This document shows positions 1-11,448 of a stretch of 64,000 bases of DNA, piece after piece; the stretch's first letter is position 1, and every line of letters begins with the position of its first letter. Under the pieces are notes generated by a model. It was not told the origin of the DNA, searched no databases, and was given only the letters and a program-made list of their open reading frames with translations. This stretch comes from Theropithecus gelada. Lineage: Eukaryota > Chordata > Mammalia > Primates > Cercopithecidae. The position numbers and the translations under genes were made by a program. The stretch lies in NCBI RefSeq assembly GCF_003255815.1, contig NC_037686.1, positions 62,844,125 to 62,908,124 of the forward strand, given 5' to 3'.

Positions 1-92
1 GCCAGGATGGTCTCGATCTCCTGACCTTGTGATCCGCCCGCCTTGGCCTCCCAAAGTGCTGGAATTACAGGCGTGAGCCACCGAGCCCGGCC
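1..92 (-). mobile_element. Alu SINE, clipped by the window edge
   Basis: This is the reverse complement of the Alu left arm, ending at the Alu 5' terminus (antisense of GGCCGGGC...). It keeps the RNA polymerase III B-box region. Most of the element lies outside the window. Confidence 0.95.
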
Positions 93-576
93 TAAAGTTC
101 TAATTCTTAAGAACTTGTTAGGAATATATTAGCACGTCAGTGTAAAAAGTATACCCCTATAAAAAGAGGAATTGTATAAATGCATTTGACCCTGGTAAGA
201 GTGTCAAAATAGAAGATGAGTAAAAATTGGGAAAAGTAGGAGCAGAAACCACCGAAGACAATTTTATCTAATGCCAACCCTGAACTTTGTGACTCAGTCT
301 CAAAGTGTATCAGCAAGTGTCGACTACTCAGCATGAGTATCTAATGTGGGAACTTTCTCAGGGAATATAAAATCAACAATGTGATGATAATCAGAACAAA
401 TTGTAATGTGTGCATATAATCAAGCATGGTGTTACTTTGTATTTATATGGCATATTTTCTAAAAGCTTTCACATCTGTGGTATTATTTGTGCCTCCAGTT
501 GTTTTGTGATGTAGTCAAAAGAGGTATCTGTTATCTCTGTTTTGTAAATAAGTCAATCCAATAATTCCTCCAAATT
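93..576. other. AT-rich intergenic DNA, possible MIR trace
   Basis: No gene is visible. Around 460-550 the order 'gctttcacatctgtgg' then 'gatgtagtcaaaagaggta' weakly recalls the MIR core in plus orientation. The rest I cannot assign. Confidence 0.35.
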
Positions 577-880
577 TTACTGAGTGTTGCCGGGTCCCCT
601 GCTTAGTCCCTTGGAAATACAACCATAAAGAGGACACATCTCTGCTCTCAGGTTATGCATAAGATAGTGGCTCATATCAATTTTAAAGGCAATTTATCAT
701 ACCAAAACGTGATCATCTCTATACAAAGTCATTTGCTAAGTTTTATGACAGCCAGAGAGAGGACAAATCATTCTAATAGATCGTGGAAAAGGTTTTATAG
801 AAAAAGTGGGAGAAAGACAGAGGCGTGACAATGGGGGTGTTTCAGGAAATGGTGTGACTGCAGTCTTGCGGGTGGGGAAG
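577..880 (-). mobile_element. L2 LINE remnant
   Basis: The stretch begins with 'tttactgagtgttgccggg', runs through a 'ggaaatacaaccataaag' block and ends near a 'ctgctctcagg' motif. This follows the antisense order of an L2 3' end (reverse of the 'GGTGCTCAATAAATA' tail). It is strongly diverged. Confidence 0.4.
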
Positions 881-1369
881 TGACCGAAAATGAGACTGAG
901 TCTGGATTGAAAGGTGACGTGAGTGACACACATAAAGGAACTGAAACGTGGCGATCAGAAACCGTGGCGTCATGCTGATGTCTGTAACTCCAGCGCCCAG
1001 CACAATTCCCCCGGCAAAGCAGGCTCTAAGCAACGCCTGTGACGTCAACACATCCGAGAGGAAGTGGAGCCGCCCGAGAGCGGATGGAGGAAGGGGTGCA
1101 CACAACTTCGCATTTTGGAAAGATAATCTTGGTCACTGTACAGAACAAACAGGAGTGGCAAGGACATGGAAGACTTCCATCAAGTTGGAAAAATTAATTT
1201 CATCTATTATGTCCTAATGACAAGATTTTCTCCTGACAGGCACCAGCAAAAATAAAACTACAAATCCCAGGCTAAACCAAGTCCAGAGAATTCCTGAGGT
1301 CCTCAGGACAGGGTCTCCCTAAGTACCCCTCCTGCATTCATATCTCCTGCCTCAGACCTGTGTCCCTTC
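881..1369. other. Unassigned intergenic DNA
   Basis: Mixed-composition sequence with no recognisable repeat or gene. A short open frame on the plus strand (948-1217) has no family resemblance and no start or splice context. Confidence 0.4.
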
Positions 1370-2040
1370 ACACACGAACACACACATCGATACATGCACA
1401 CATTGACACACACACTCACACACTCAAACACATGAACCCACACATGCTTTCTCCCACATATGCATGCACTCACACACACACATGCACAGTCTCACGCATG
1501 CACTCACACATGCTCTACCACAGTCACACACACAGCATGCACGCACACTCACACATGCTCACACACTGTCTCAATCACATGCATGTACACACTCTCACGT
1601 CCACGCACACTCACACACATCCATGCGCTTACACGTTATCACACTCACATATGCACACTATCTCACTCATACACTATCTCACACAATCACGTGTGTGCAC
1701 ACATACTCTCACACATCCACACACACATGCACTTACACATGCTCACACGTGTGCACACACTCACTTTCTCACACACAATCTCACAATCACATGCATGTGC
1801 ACACAAACTCAAACACACTCACATATGCATGCACTCACACACATGCACACACACGCATGCACTTATACGTGTCCTCACACATGCTCACATATGCACACTG
1901 ACACACAATCTCACACAATCACATGCATGTGCACACATACTCTCAAACACACTCATACATGCATATACTCACACACACACACACACATGCATGCACTTAC
2001 GCATGCTCACACACACTTGCACACACTCTCACACACTGTG

Positions 2041-2072
<32 letters not shown>

Positions 2073-2075
2073 TCT
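1370..2075. repeat. CA-rich degenerate minisatellite with higher-order spacing
   Basis: About 700 bp of CACA, CATGCA and CTCACA words, almost free of G outside 'atg' and 'gtg'. A longer word, 'caatcac' followed by 'atgcatgt' or 'gtgtgtgc', recurs near 1572, 1684, 1784 and 1916. This gives a loose higher-order spacing of 100-132 bp. It ends in a purer (CA)n run at 2051-2071. Long His/Thr-rich open frames across it follow from the lack of stop codons in such DNA and are not genes. Confidence 0.9.
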
Positions 2076-2104
2076 GCACCTGGAGTGATCTCAAAACAGT
2101 GTAT

Positions 2105-2640
2105 GGCCAAAGTCTAAAATACTACCTGCTCTTTTACAGAAAAAGTTTTTCATACCCCCGGTCTAGTTGGAAAGACAGACATCAGACGAACACACAAATA
2201 AATGCACAGTTATGAAGTGCATGTCACGCTATGAAAAGGAAGCCACACACGCCGGCGTGGGAGAGAATGGCTGGAGCTACAGCCAAGCAGAGGCTGTGTC
2301 AGGTTGGTGGTCAGGAAAGGCTCTCGGGCAGTGAAGTGTGTTCTGGAATCTGCAGAAGCGGGAGGCTGTAGCCACATGCAGGGTGTGGCCAGGTGTGAGG
2401 ACGAGCAGTCCAGGTGGATAGGAGAGCAGGTGCACAAAGTCAGAGACTTCGTGGAAGTTTTTCAATCATTGTAGCTAGATCCATTGAGAGGAGATGGAAA
2501 CAGAAACATGTAGAGATGAGTGGGGTGGGAGTACATTTGCCTTATACACTTCCTGATACAATTCTAAGAGCAACTGGAGATTGTTAAGCACCAGAACAAT
2601 ATGATCAGATTTAAGTGATTAGAAAGATAACTGACCACCA
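2105..2640 (-). mobile_element. L2 LINE remnant
   Basis: The antisense order of L2 3' sequence can be followed. A 'gtctagttggaaagacagac' block comes first, then a 'aacacacaaataaatgc' block, a 'ggtggtcaggaaaggctctc' block, and 'aacaatatgatcagattta' at the end. It is old and diverged. The CA-rich minisatellite directly to its left may have grown at its edge. Confidence 0.65.
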
Positions 2641-2757
2641 CCCGCTTCACTTTCCTCACTCCTGGCAGTATTGTGCCTGAGTTTGAGTATCCACTCCTTT
2701 CCACACACCACAGGGATATTACGACAAATCTAAGCTATTCTACTAAAAACTATGATT

Positions 2758-2763
2758 TTGTGC

Positions 2764-2807
<44 letters not shown>

Positions 2808-3069
2808 ATGGGGACTTGCTATGTTGCCCAGGCTGATCTCAGACTCCTGGTCTCAAGTGACCCTGCCACTTCAGCCTCCTGAGTATCTGGGACTATAGGC
2901 ATGAGCCACCACACTCAGCTAATTTTTTAAAATTCTTTTTTGTGGAGACAGGGTCTTGCTACATTACCCAGGCTTGCTTGGAACTTCTGGACTCAAGTAA
3001 TCCTGCACTTGTACATGTTGGCCTCCTAAAGTGTTGGGAGTACAGGCATGATCCACCACGCCCAGCCTG
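2758..3069 (-). mobile_element. Old Alu (AluJ-like) with a GT microsatellite in its tail
   Basis: Both Alu arms are present in antisense with many substitutions. The expected poly-T (antisense A-tail) is replaced by a (GT)n run. The 12-bp target duplication aaaactatgatt stands at 2746-2757 and 3070-3081 and brackets the microsatellite plus Alu, showing that the GT run belongs to the insertion. Confidence 0.9.
2763..2802. repeat. (GT)n microsatellite
   Basis: About 20 near-perfect GT units, with an early 'gcgtgc' interruption. It sits in the tail of the Alu at 2758-3069 and is likely length-variable. Confidence 0.95.
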
Positions 3070-3081
3070 AAAACTATGATT

Positions 3082-3379
3082 GATTTGAAGGGTCAGAGAA
3101 GCCAACTATGGCCTGAGCTGGCCCATCAGATTGAAGGAAGTTATTCACATTCCATGCCAGAAACACAGCACGGAATGTGAACAATTTCTCTTCTCTCCAT
3201 CCCTGTTTCTATTTTTATCTCCTCTCATTATGCATGAACAAGAATGCTGTCCTGGTTACCACAGGCAGCCATATTGAAGGACAAACAGGGTGGTAGAGAG
3301 AGACAGAATGAACATGGGGCTCAGATGGCGTTACTGAGCTACTGAATCCACCACCTCTGAAGTCTGAACATATTATATA
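3082..3379. other. Unassigned DNA with a short perfect-looking hairpin
   Basis: No gene or repeat is recognised. An inverted repeat at 3144-3157 and 3168-3181 (13 of 14 pairs, 10-nt loop) is the only structure seen. Confidence 0.5.
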
Positions 3380-3541
3380 GAATTACAAGGGGCCCTGAAT
3401 AGCCAAAATGGTATTGAAAAAGAAGAAAATGCTGAAAGACTAACATTTCCCAATTTCAAAACTGTAGTACACAGCTACAGTAATCAAAACAGTGTGGCTA
3501 TTGGCATATACATAGACACAGACCAAGGAAATTGAAATGAT
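3380..3541 (+). mobile_element. L1 ORF2 fragment, left part of a split older L1
   Basis: This is L1 ORF2 sequence ('acatttcccaatttcaaaac', then the 'acagctacagtaatcaaaac' word). Its natural continuation is found at 4212, after the inserted L1 at 3542-4211. It is a non-functional fragment. Confidence 0.8.
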
Positions 3542-4211
3542 CAAAACAGATGTTAGGCAGGATGCGGAGAAAAGAGAACATTTATACACTGTTTGTGAGA
3601 AGGCAAATTAGTACAACGTCTATGGAAAATAGTTTGGCGATTCCTCAAAGAACTAAAAATAGAATTACCATTAGATCCAGCAGTCCCACCACAGGGTATC
3701 TACCCAAAGGAAAAGAAATCGATATATCAAAAATATACCTGTCCTTATATGTTTATTGCAGCACTATTCACAATAACCAAGATATGGAAACAACCTAAGT
3801 GTCCATCAGTGAAGGATTAGATAAAGAAACTGTGGTATATATACACAATGGAATACTACACAACCATAAAAAGAAGGAAATCATGTCTTTTGCAGCAACA
3901 TAGATAGATCGGGAAGCCATCATATTAAACAAAACAGCTCAGACACAGAAACTCAAATACCACATGTTCTCACTCATAAATGGGAGCAAAATAATGTGTA
4001 CCCATGGACATATAGTATGCAATAATGGACATCAGAGACTTGGAAGAATGGGAGAGCAGGAAGGGGTGAGGGATAGAAATTACTTAATGCATACAATATA
4101 TATTATTCACGTGATGGTTATATTAAAAGTCCAGACTTCACCACTACATAAAACTGCCCTTGTACAAAACTGCCCTTGTACCCCTTGAATTTATACAAAT
4201 AAAAATAATAA
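3542..4211 (+). mobile_element. 5'-truncated L1, inserted into an older L1
   Basis: The stretch covers the last part of ORF2 and the 3' end. Recognisable words are 'gcagcactattcacaataac', then a 'caatggaatactacac' block, and a tail rich in AATAA at 4196-4211. A 15-16-bp tandem duplication (aaactgcccttgtac, twice) lies at 4151-4181 near the 3' end. ORF2 is only an open remnant here. Confidence 0.85.
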
Positions 4212-5479
4212 TAAGCCCACACATCTCTGAACAATTGATATTCAACAAGGTGCCAATCCCACTGAATGGGGAAAGAACAGCTTCTTCAATAAATGATCCT
4301 GGGGCAACTGGATAGCCACATGCCAAAGCATGAAATTGGATCCCCACCTCCCATGAAACACAAAAACTAACTTAAAATGGATTGACCTAAATATAAGACC
4401 TTAGACTGTAGAAATCTTAGAATAAAGCACAGGGGTAAATTTTCAAGACCTGGAAGTTGGCAATGGATTCCTAGATATGACACCAAACTTATGGGCAACA
4501 AAAGACAAAAAATAAATTGGACTTACCAAAATTAAAAACTTTTGCGCATCAAAGGACATTTTCAAGAAAGTGAAAAGTCAGCCTACAGAATGCAAGCACC
4601 TATTTGCAAATAATCTATCTGATAATGGTCTAATATCCATAACATATAAGGAACTCTCACACTTTAACATAAAAGAAACAACCCAATTTTCAAATGGGCA
4701 AAGTACTTGAATAGACATTTTCTCCAAAAGATGCTCAACATTATCAGTCAGGAAGGAAACACAAATACAAACCACAATGAGAACTCACTTTATATCTACT
4801 AGAATGGCTATAATCAAAAAGAGAAAAATAAATATGTTAGGGAAAATGTGCAGAAATTGGAACCCTTGTGTACTGCTGCACAAGAGTTGTAAAGAAATGT
4901 AAAATAATGCAGCTGCTGTGAAAAACAGTTTAGAGATTCTTCAAAAAGTTCAACAAGATTACTATATGATACAGCAGTTTTATTTCCTAGGTATATACTC
5001 AAAAGAATATACTCAAACCAATACTTGCAGACCAATGTTTATAGCAGCATTATTCACAAAAGCCAGAAGGTGGTAACAACCCAAACGTCTGCCAATGGGC
5101 GAACGAATGAACAAATTGTAATCAAATCCCTACAATCGAATATTACTCAGCCATAAAAAGGAATGAAGGGCTGATGCATGCTACAACATGAATAAGCCTT
5201 GGCAACACTATGCTAAGTCAAACAATGCAGAAACAAAAGGCCACATTTTGTAAGAATCCGTTTATACGAAATATCCAGATAGTTAAATCCATGGAGATGG
5301 AAAGCAGATTGGTGACTGCCAGGGAATGTTGGAAGGAGGGAATAGGAGGGACTGTTTAAGGTATGGGGTTTTCTTTGAAAATGATGAAAATGTTTTGGAA
5401 TCTGATAAAAGTGGTAGTCGCAGAACATTGTAGATGTATTAAATGCTACCGAACTGTACACTTTAAAATGTTTAATCTT
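4212..5479 (+). mobile_element. Older L1, ORF2 3' part and 3' region
   Basis: This continues the L1 begun at 3380, with 'ggtgccaatcccactgaatg' and the later 'tcaaatgggcaaagtacttg' words. It runs through the ORF2 C-terminus into a 3' UTR ending in 'gtacactttaaaatg'. It has many stops and an Alu inserted at its end. A tail piece resumes at 5792-5830. Confidence 0.85.
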
Positions 5480-5781
5480 GGCCGGGTGCGGTGGCTCACA
5501 CCTGTAATCCCAGTACTTTGGGAGGCCAAGGCAGGTGAATCACTTTAGGTCAGGAATTCAAGATCAGCTTGGCCAACATGGTGAAACCACATCTCTACTA
5601 AAAGTACAAAAATTAGCTGTGCATGGTGGTGTGCAACTGTAATCCCAGCTACTTAGGAGGCTGAGACAGGAGAATCACTTGAACCCAGGAGGCATAGGTT
5701 GCAGTGAGCTGAGATCGTGCCACTGCACTCCAGCCTGGTCAACAGAGCAAGACTCCGTTTCAAAAAAAAAAAAAAAAAGAA
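5480..5781 (+). mobile_element. Alu SINE (S-type) with target duplication
   Basis: A full-length Alu with both arms and an A-tail at 5762-5778. The 10-bp duplication gtttaatctt is at 5470-5479 and again at 5782-5791. It lies inside the 3' end of the older L1. Confidence 0.95.
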
Positions 5782-5830
5782 GTTTAATCTTATGTTGAAT
5801 AAATCTTAGGAGAACAATGTCATGTGAATT

Positions 5831-7563
5831 TCACTTCAATTTTTAAAAATTATTGTTAGTGAATAACAAGAGTTCACATTCACCCCAGGTCTAACCAATG
5901 GATGACGCCACCCCATCTTGCTGTTGGCCACATATTTCTCTATTTCAGTTGATCCCCCGACCACCCCGGTCCAAAGATGCCAAGTACATTCTAAGAACAC
6001 AGTACATTATCATAGTACAGTCTAAGCATAGAGTCCACGGACACACTCTGTGTCACAACTTTGTGATAGCAGCTGGAAATAAATAATGCAAAGGATCATG
6101 ATAGTCGAGGTTGCCAGATAAATGATATATTTTAAAAAATCATTACGTGTTTATTAAACAAATGCCAAAACATATATATTTTCTGAGGGAGGGGTCAGGG
6201 CTGGGTAAAGTGGGGTAGAGGGGCAGGTAGAGAGGTAGAAGGGCCGAGGGCCAAGCCAGGCATCTGCAACACTGTACTGCCTCGAATCCTAAGAGAAATG
6301 AGATGAAACACAGCATCACCCACTCTTGGTGGCTTCTACGATCAGGCCCAAAGCGAACTACCTCACTCAGGATGAAGAAATGAGGTGCGTGGGAGGAGGA
6401 TTGGAAAAAGGTACTAACTGGTAATAACTTGTAGGAACTCCTTATTCCCAAGGCATCCAGAGCCAACTAGTGAAGAGATGAAGAAAACTTAAGTGTATTT
6501 GCACCCTGGAATCAAGGGCCCTAGAGGTCACGGATCCGAATGAAAGGGGCTGAAAGACTTGCAGCTGAAGACAAAGTTCAGCTGGTACGACTTTGCTAGA
6601 GATGAGCCCTATTTATCAACATCTAACCAAAGACAAATAGAGACGGCGCTTGAGCTATTTTTGTTACGTCGGCAGCCATTTTTTGCATGATTTATGAAGG
6701 GATTTTGGCTTGAGGTTTTTTTTCTAATAGAGCTGTCTGTATAAAAGAGCTTCGTCCTCAAGGAAGTCATTAATCAAAATATTACTGGATTTCTCTACTA
6801 TTAAAAATGTCTCAGCTAACCACAAGAGCATGACTTCATCTCACAAGCTTGCCTCTGAATGCAGACTCCTAGGTGGCCTGGCGGGGTGGGGACAGGGAAC
6901 GCTCTTCAGCCACACTGTTCTTCTTCCCGTAGGCTGTCCACGCAGGCAGTACCTTCCCTGTCACCTCAGTTTCGTTGTTTCTGCTACTTACAATATGTCC
7001 TGCTTCCCCAGATGTCTCTACGGTTTCTGGGCATTGGGTGGAGTCTCCTGGTGTCGACTCAATGACCCCACCTTCCCCAGTTTATGCAAACACACCTGAT
7101 GTGTGTGATGGAGAATCTGCTCTGATATCTTTCGACACGTGCTTGGAAAACAATTCACATGCTGGAAAGCAGAGGACTGCTAACAGAAAATCTAGCTAAA
7201 CTCAGAACAAGTGACTGGGGCTGGGAAGATAACAGTATGAGGTCCTTTGCTCTTTCTCAGATGTGAGGGTTTGTCTGCCTGCCTTCTGCTGGGATGCCCC
7301 AGCTGTTAAGAGGCTCATCCTTCCAGTAAGATTTCCACAGGAACACAATAGCCTGGGTTTCTGCTCCCTTCCTCATATCATCTCATTAAGAGAATCTTTC
7401 CAATGTGGGCCGCATGGTCTCCTCTAGACCACGATACCCTTAGAACCTTGGCAAGTCATACACGTGTCCCCAGGAGTGAGGCTACTGCTGAGTGACCAGT
7501 AGAACCCCACTTCCAGTCAACGCCGGCTCCCGCTGGGGTTCAGCAGGGATCCTCCAGGACAGG
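5831..7563. other. Unassigned intergenic DNA
   Basis: I see no gene, recognised repeat or RNA. The part at 6590-6780 differs in texture ('ttacgtcggcagccatttt', AT-rich homeobox-like words, a 'tataaaag' box at 6740-6747) and could be conserved or regulatory, but nothing proves it. Confidence 0.4.
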
Positions 7564-7793
7564 GCTCTGAAACTACGGCCTGAGGGCTGCATGCAGCCCA
7601 CTGTCTGATTTCCATAAACAGTTTGGTTGGAGACAGTCATGCTCATTTGGTTACATACCATCTACCACTGTTTTTGTGCTACGATGCTGGAACCAAGAGG
7701 TGTTAGGTCACAACTGACAGACACCACGTGGCCTACAAAGCTGTAAATATTAACTACCTGGCCCTTTACAAAAAAAGCTTCCCAACCCTTGAG
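7564..7793 (+). mobile_element. hAT-like DNA-transposon fossil
   Basis: The sequence follows a known mammalian interspersed element: 'tctgaaactacggcctgagg', then 'gtttggttggagacagtcat', ending 'ctggccctttac' and 'cttcccaaccctt'. It opens and closes with weakly inverted ends typical of short non-autonomous hAT elements. I am unsure of the exact family name. Confidence 0.6.
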
Positions 7794-9216
7794 TAGGATA
7801 ATAAATCTTTGGATCATGGACATTTATTATTTAAGTTCATCCTTTTTCAGTCTTGCTGGAGAGAAGGAAGATTTAGCTTGATAGACCAGATGCTGGTAGA
7901 ATTAGCTCAGTTTTCTTATTCTCGAGAACTTTACTATCAGATCTATTATAAACACAATTCTAGAGACAGACTGACAAAAAGTACTTAAATGGCACCCTTT
8001 TACTACAAACTGCACCCCTCATTAAACTAACAGTTTACAGAACACCGAGCACTTAACTTACTCCAGCTTTTTCTTGCAGCTCTCTTTTCCTGCTGCATCA
8101 ACTTGCCGTGGTTTCACTGGCAGCCCCCAGCCCTTCGCACACAATTGATTTAAAAAGTTGAGCTCAGAACCATCCAATCTTTTTTCTGAGAAGGTTACTA
8201 ACCTTGAGATGTGAGTGCTGCTCGCTCTAACGCTTCTTCCCATCTGTGTCTTGGTTAAGGGCTTTTATCGTATCCTGTTTATCATCCTGTTTATCGCGGC
8301 CTCTTAGCCTCAACCCCCTCTTGGTCACTGCAAGCTCCCGGTTGCTCCTTCCCTTAATTAGCACTGCAGGAGCTGCAGGGAGTTGACTCTGCCTGTGCCC
8401 CTGAGCTCTTCTCTCTACCAGCACTTCTTCAGATAGCAACTGAAGTGAAGCACTAATATTTCATGAAGCGGGGTTTTTTGAAGTCAGGTTTACCTGTTTC
8501 TGGAAGCAACTTTACCATTGCAGCTACCCAGACTCATTTCAAACTCAGATAAAGTTCTGTCCCTCTTTTCCCCAAAGAATCTACAATTTGAAAGGACGCA
8601 CTTCTCCTTTCTAACTCTAAATAGAAACTACACTCCCCGCCGAAATCAGAGTTTGTTTCTTTGCCTTTTCTTCCCCGTTTTCTTTTTCTGCCAATCAAAG
8701 CACGTTAGATTCAGCTGTCTCTTTAAGTCAAGAAGCTTTCTTATCTCTGCCCATATCTAAGTATGTTTCGGTCTTACTTTCTAGATACTGTCTTTTTTTT
8801 TCTTTGCCTCCCATTCTCCGACACAAAAGTACACAAGTCGGTGTTTCCTGAGAACGAATCCTGCATGTTTAGCAGCTTTTGTCTCTTAGAAACACTAGCT
8901 TTTTTAGCTGCACCAGGCCATGGCAAAGTTAGTTTTATTGATTCCTTTGATTTATTAGGTTATGGAGGTTCCTTCCTGGTTAAACCACCATGAAGGATTG
9001 TGGCTGAGGCTTTAGTGTGTAAAATTCACAGAAAGACTAGGAAGGAAGGACCACATTTGACAGGTGAGAAGACACTCATGGTGCTGCCCTACCCTGCACA
9101 TTTAATTACGCCTCGCAGGTGCAGGACTGGTCTCTTCTGCTGGACCACTGCATGTCCGAAAGCAAGGGAGAAGAAAGTGCAATACTGCCTCTCATGACAC
9201 AAGTGTTTACTGAGCC
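7794..9216. other. Unassigned intergenic DNA flanking the candidate CD226 exon
   Basis: No repeat is recognised. The stretch includes the candidate exon at 8203-8450. To its right (upstream on the minus strand) are several GGAA (Ets-like) words, but such words are common by chance. Confidence 0.35.
8203..8450 (-). other. Candidate upstream non-coding exon (possible CD226 5' exon)
   Basis: In primates CD226 lies next to RTTN on the same strand, and I recall its most upstream start about 41 kb from the RTTN 3' end. That predicts a position near 7.5-8.5 kb here. On the minus strand a repeat-free, relatively GC-rich stretch ends in CTCAAG followed by the donor-like GTTAGT at 8202-8197. It contains a 70-codon open frame (8439-8227) that resembles no protein I know. 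No TATA box or CpG island is evident. This is positional inference; I could not match it to a known CD226 5' UTR. Confidence 0.25.
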
Positions 9217-9775
9217 TTGTCGTGGGCCAAAGGTAGCCAGAGGTAGCCTTCTCAAACACCTGCCTGACTCTCGTCACTCCCTTCAGTGCCTCACTGTCCT
9301 CAAGAGAATATCCAAATGTCTTACCGACTTGCAAGGCCTCTGTCATTGATCGCTGCCATTTTCCCGGTGTTATGTCTTACAATTCTTCTGCTCACTCCTA
9401 GTCTTTATTGCTCATCCACCTTACATTGGGTAATTTGAGGACAAAGCTCTGATGGGGCAGGGTGTTCTCACATGGAGTTTCCTCACCTTCTCTTATCCCT
9501 CTCCCATCCAGCAGGTCTCAGCTCAAATGTATCTTATAAGACACTCTCCCTGGGGCCTGCATCTGTCCAGTGAGTTTCCAGAGAACCCCAAATACATCCT
9601 CTCTGAAACACTTACCACATCCTATTGTGATGCCTATTCACCCTCTGCATTTTTTACTAGAGCCTTATAGGCACTTCCAGGCCCAGGTAAAATCTCATCC
9701 CTGCTCTATCAGATCCTTGCACAGGGCCCTTGCCCACACCAGGTGCTTAATCAGCACTCATAGAATGAGGACGAA
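9217..9775 (+). mobile_element. L2 LINE 3' region
   Basis: The order of L2 3' words is clear. A 'tccaaatgtcttaccgactt' block precedes 'gtctcagctcaaatgtatct', then a 'gcctattcaccctctgc' block, and finally 'ccaggtgcttaatcagcact' with 'catagaatga' at the end. It is old with many substitutions and has no coding potential. Confidence 0.75.
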
Positions 9776-9865
9776 GCCATGCAATCACTTCCATCTACAC
9801 GGTTTCCATAGTGTGGTCACAATCCCAATTCCATCTTGTTTCCATCTGCCATCGTTAGGGCTGGG

Positions 9866-9898
9866 TTTTTTTGTTTTTTTTTTTTTTTTTTTTTTTGC
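9866..9898. repeat. Poly-T tract
   Basis: A T run with a single G interruption. No Alu is attached on either side, so it is either an isolated homopolymer or the tail of a lost element. Confidence 0.9.
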
Positions 9899-10266
9899 CT
9901 CAACTTTCGATTTTCTCAAGGAAAAAGACAAAAACTGCCTTGACCCAAAACACCCACTGATTTTTGCAGGACAGACCCAAAGACAAGTTTTCTTTTGAGT
10001 CAAAACTCTTCTTCAAAATTATTCAATGGGCCCTGAAGTGAACCTCACACATCGTCTGAAACAGTCCCCGTCTACCCACGTGGTTCACAATAGGGTGAAT
10101 GCAAATCCTATCTATCATGACTGCTTATACCTATAGGGACCTGGCTTGAAAGTATCTTTTAATCTTTTGCTTACTCCCTGACTCACAAAATCCAGATCGC
10201 TAGAGGCTGGGGGGTTTTCCCAAATTACTTTTTCATGGTCACTCCCTAATTCAGTGTTCACAGGCA

Positions 10267-10267
10267 A

Positions 10268-10306
<39 letters not shown>
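10267..10306. repeat. (CA)n microsatellite
   Basis: About 20 perfect CA units, probably polymorphic. Confidence 0.97.
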
Positions 10307-10307
<1 letters not shown>

Positions 10308-11448
10308 CCTTCTCCTTCTTATCACCCACATCCCATATAAGCTACTGGTATTTTGGTTTTTTTAAAATTTTTTATTATTTAGCTATTGCTATTTTTAAGG
10401 CAGGCACAATGGAGATATATTTTGTTGTTTTTCTGTAGAGGTCTATCCTCTCTGGTTTATTTAGCTTCTTCTTGGAGGCTCTCGAAATCTTGTAATAAAT
10501 ACAAAGAACCCAAGACTTAGCTTTGAATCATTTCCAGAGAAACACAGGCATCCCAAGATCTTGGCCCCAAGGATGCAACGTTGTCCCCCCAACATGGAAC
10601 TACAAAATTTTACTCAGCAAATAGGGGAAATGTTGAAACATCACATGATCGATAATAAATTACAAAACAAACAATAAAAATAACCTGAGACAAATGAAAT
10701 TGCCCTATCCCTCCAGAGAACAGATGTCCTAAATGTTCTAACCAGCAGAACAAATGGGCGTAAAGAGGGAAAGTAGTGAGATAGATTGAAGATTACCACT
10801 CAGAGATGAACAGAGCCCTTTCTCCAACAGTTTTTCATGACCCTTACAAAAGCCTTTTTGAACAATTTTAAGCAAAAGTACTCTTTAACCTTACCAGTTG
10901 TTGACAGAAGCAGAAACAGCAGAAGCCATCACCTCCCTAGTTGCAGCATCACATCAGCTCCCTCCTTCCTCTTTTTTTCTAAGGTCACCAAGGCACTAAC
11001 TCGCTGTTCTACCAAAGGGTAAGGAAAGAAAGAATCAAGCATTTACCCTGCCTTTCCTGTACAATTTATAATTCAAGGTGACCCGAGTTTCTCTTTATAG
11101 AAAAATTCAGCTACTAAGTGGAAAAAACAATCTTAGTTATTTTTCATCACCATTTTGCAACCCCTATTAAAATAACAGATGGAGACAATTGTTAATAGAT
11201 GCTAAAACCATGAGGTGGAAGGTTAATGGGGAACCTTATAATGAAAGGTGCTGCTGATTGACAATACCTGAGCCCTCGGATCAACCATAATCTCGCTAAA
11301 CATGGCACAGCCAGGCACGAGGGGGCTCCGGACAAGATGCAGCAGCAAGAAAGCAGCGCCACCTAGGAAGCCCTCTTCCCTAAGCAGCTGAGCCTGAATG
11401 CAGCCAAGCCTCTAGAAGTAACCAGCAGTGCATAGAAAATACAGGCAA
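10307..11448. other. Unassigned intergenic DNA
   Basis: No gene or repeat that I can name. The part at 11260-11430 is more GC-rich and resembles a diverged interspersed element, but I cannot assign it. Confidence 0.4.

Noticed and set aside
1360..2215. Long His/Thr-rich open frames on the plus strand, up to about 250 codons
   Set aside because: They are by-products of CA-rich repeat DNA, which lacks stop codons in several frames at once. There is no gene context.
6737..6750. TATA-like word (tgtataaaagagc) as a promoter
   Set aside because: No transcript start, exon or conserved context can be shown; such words are common by chance.
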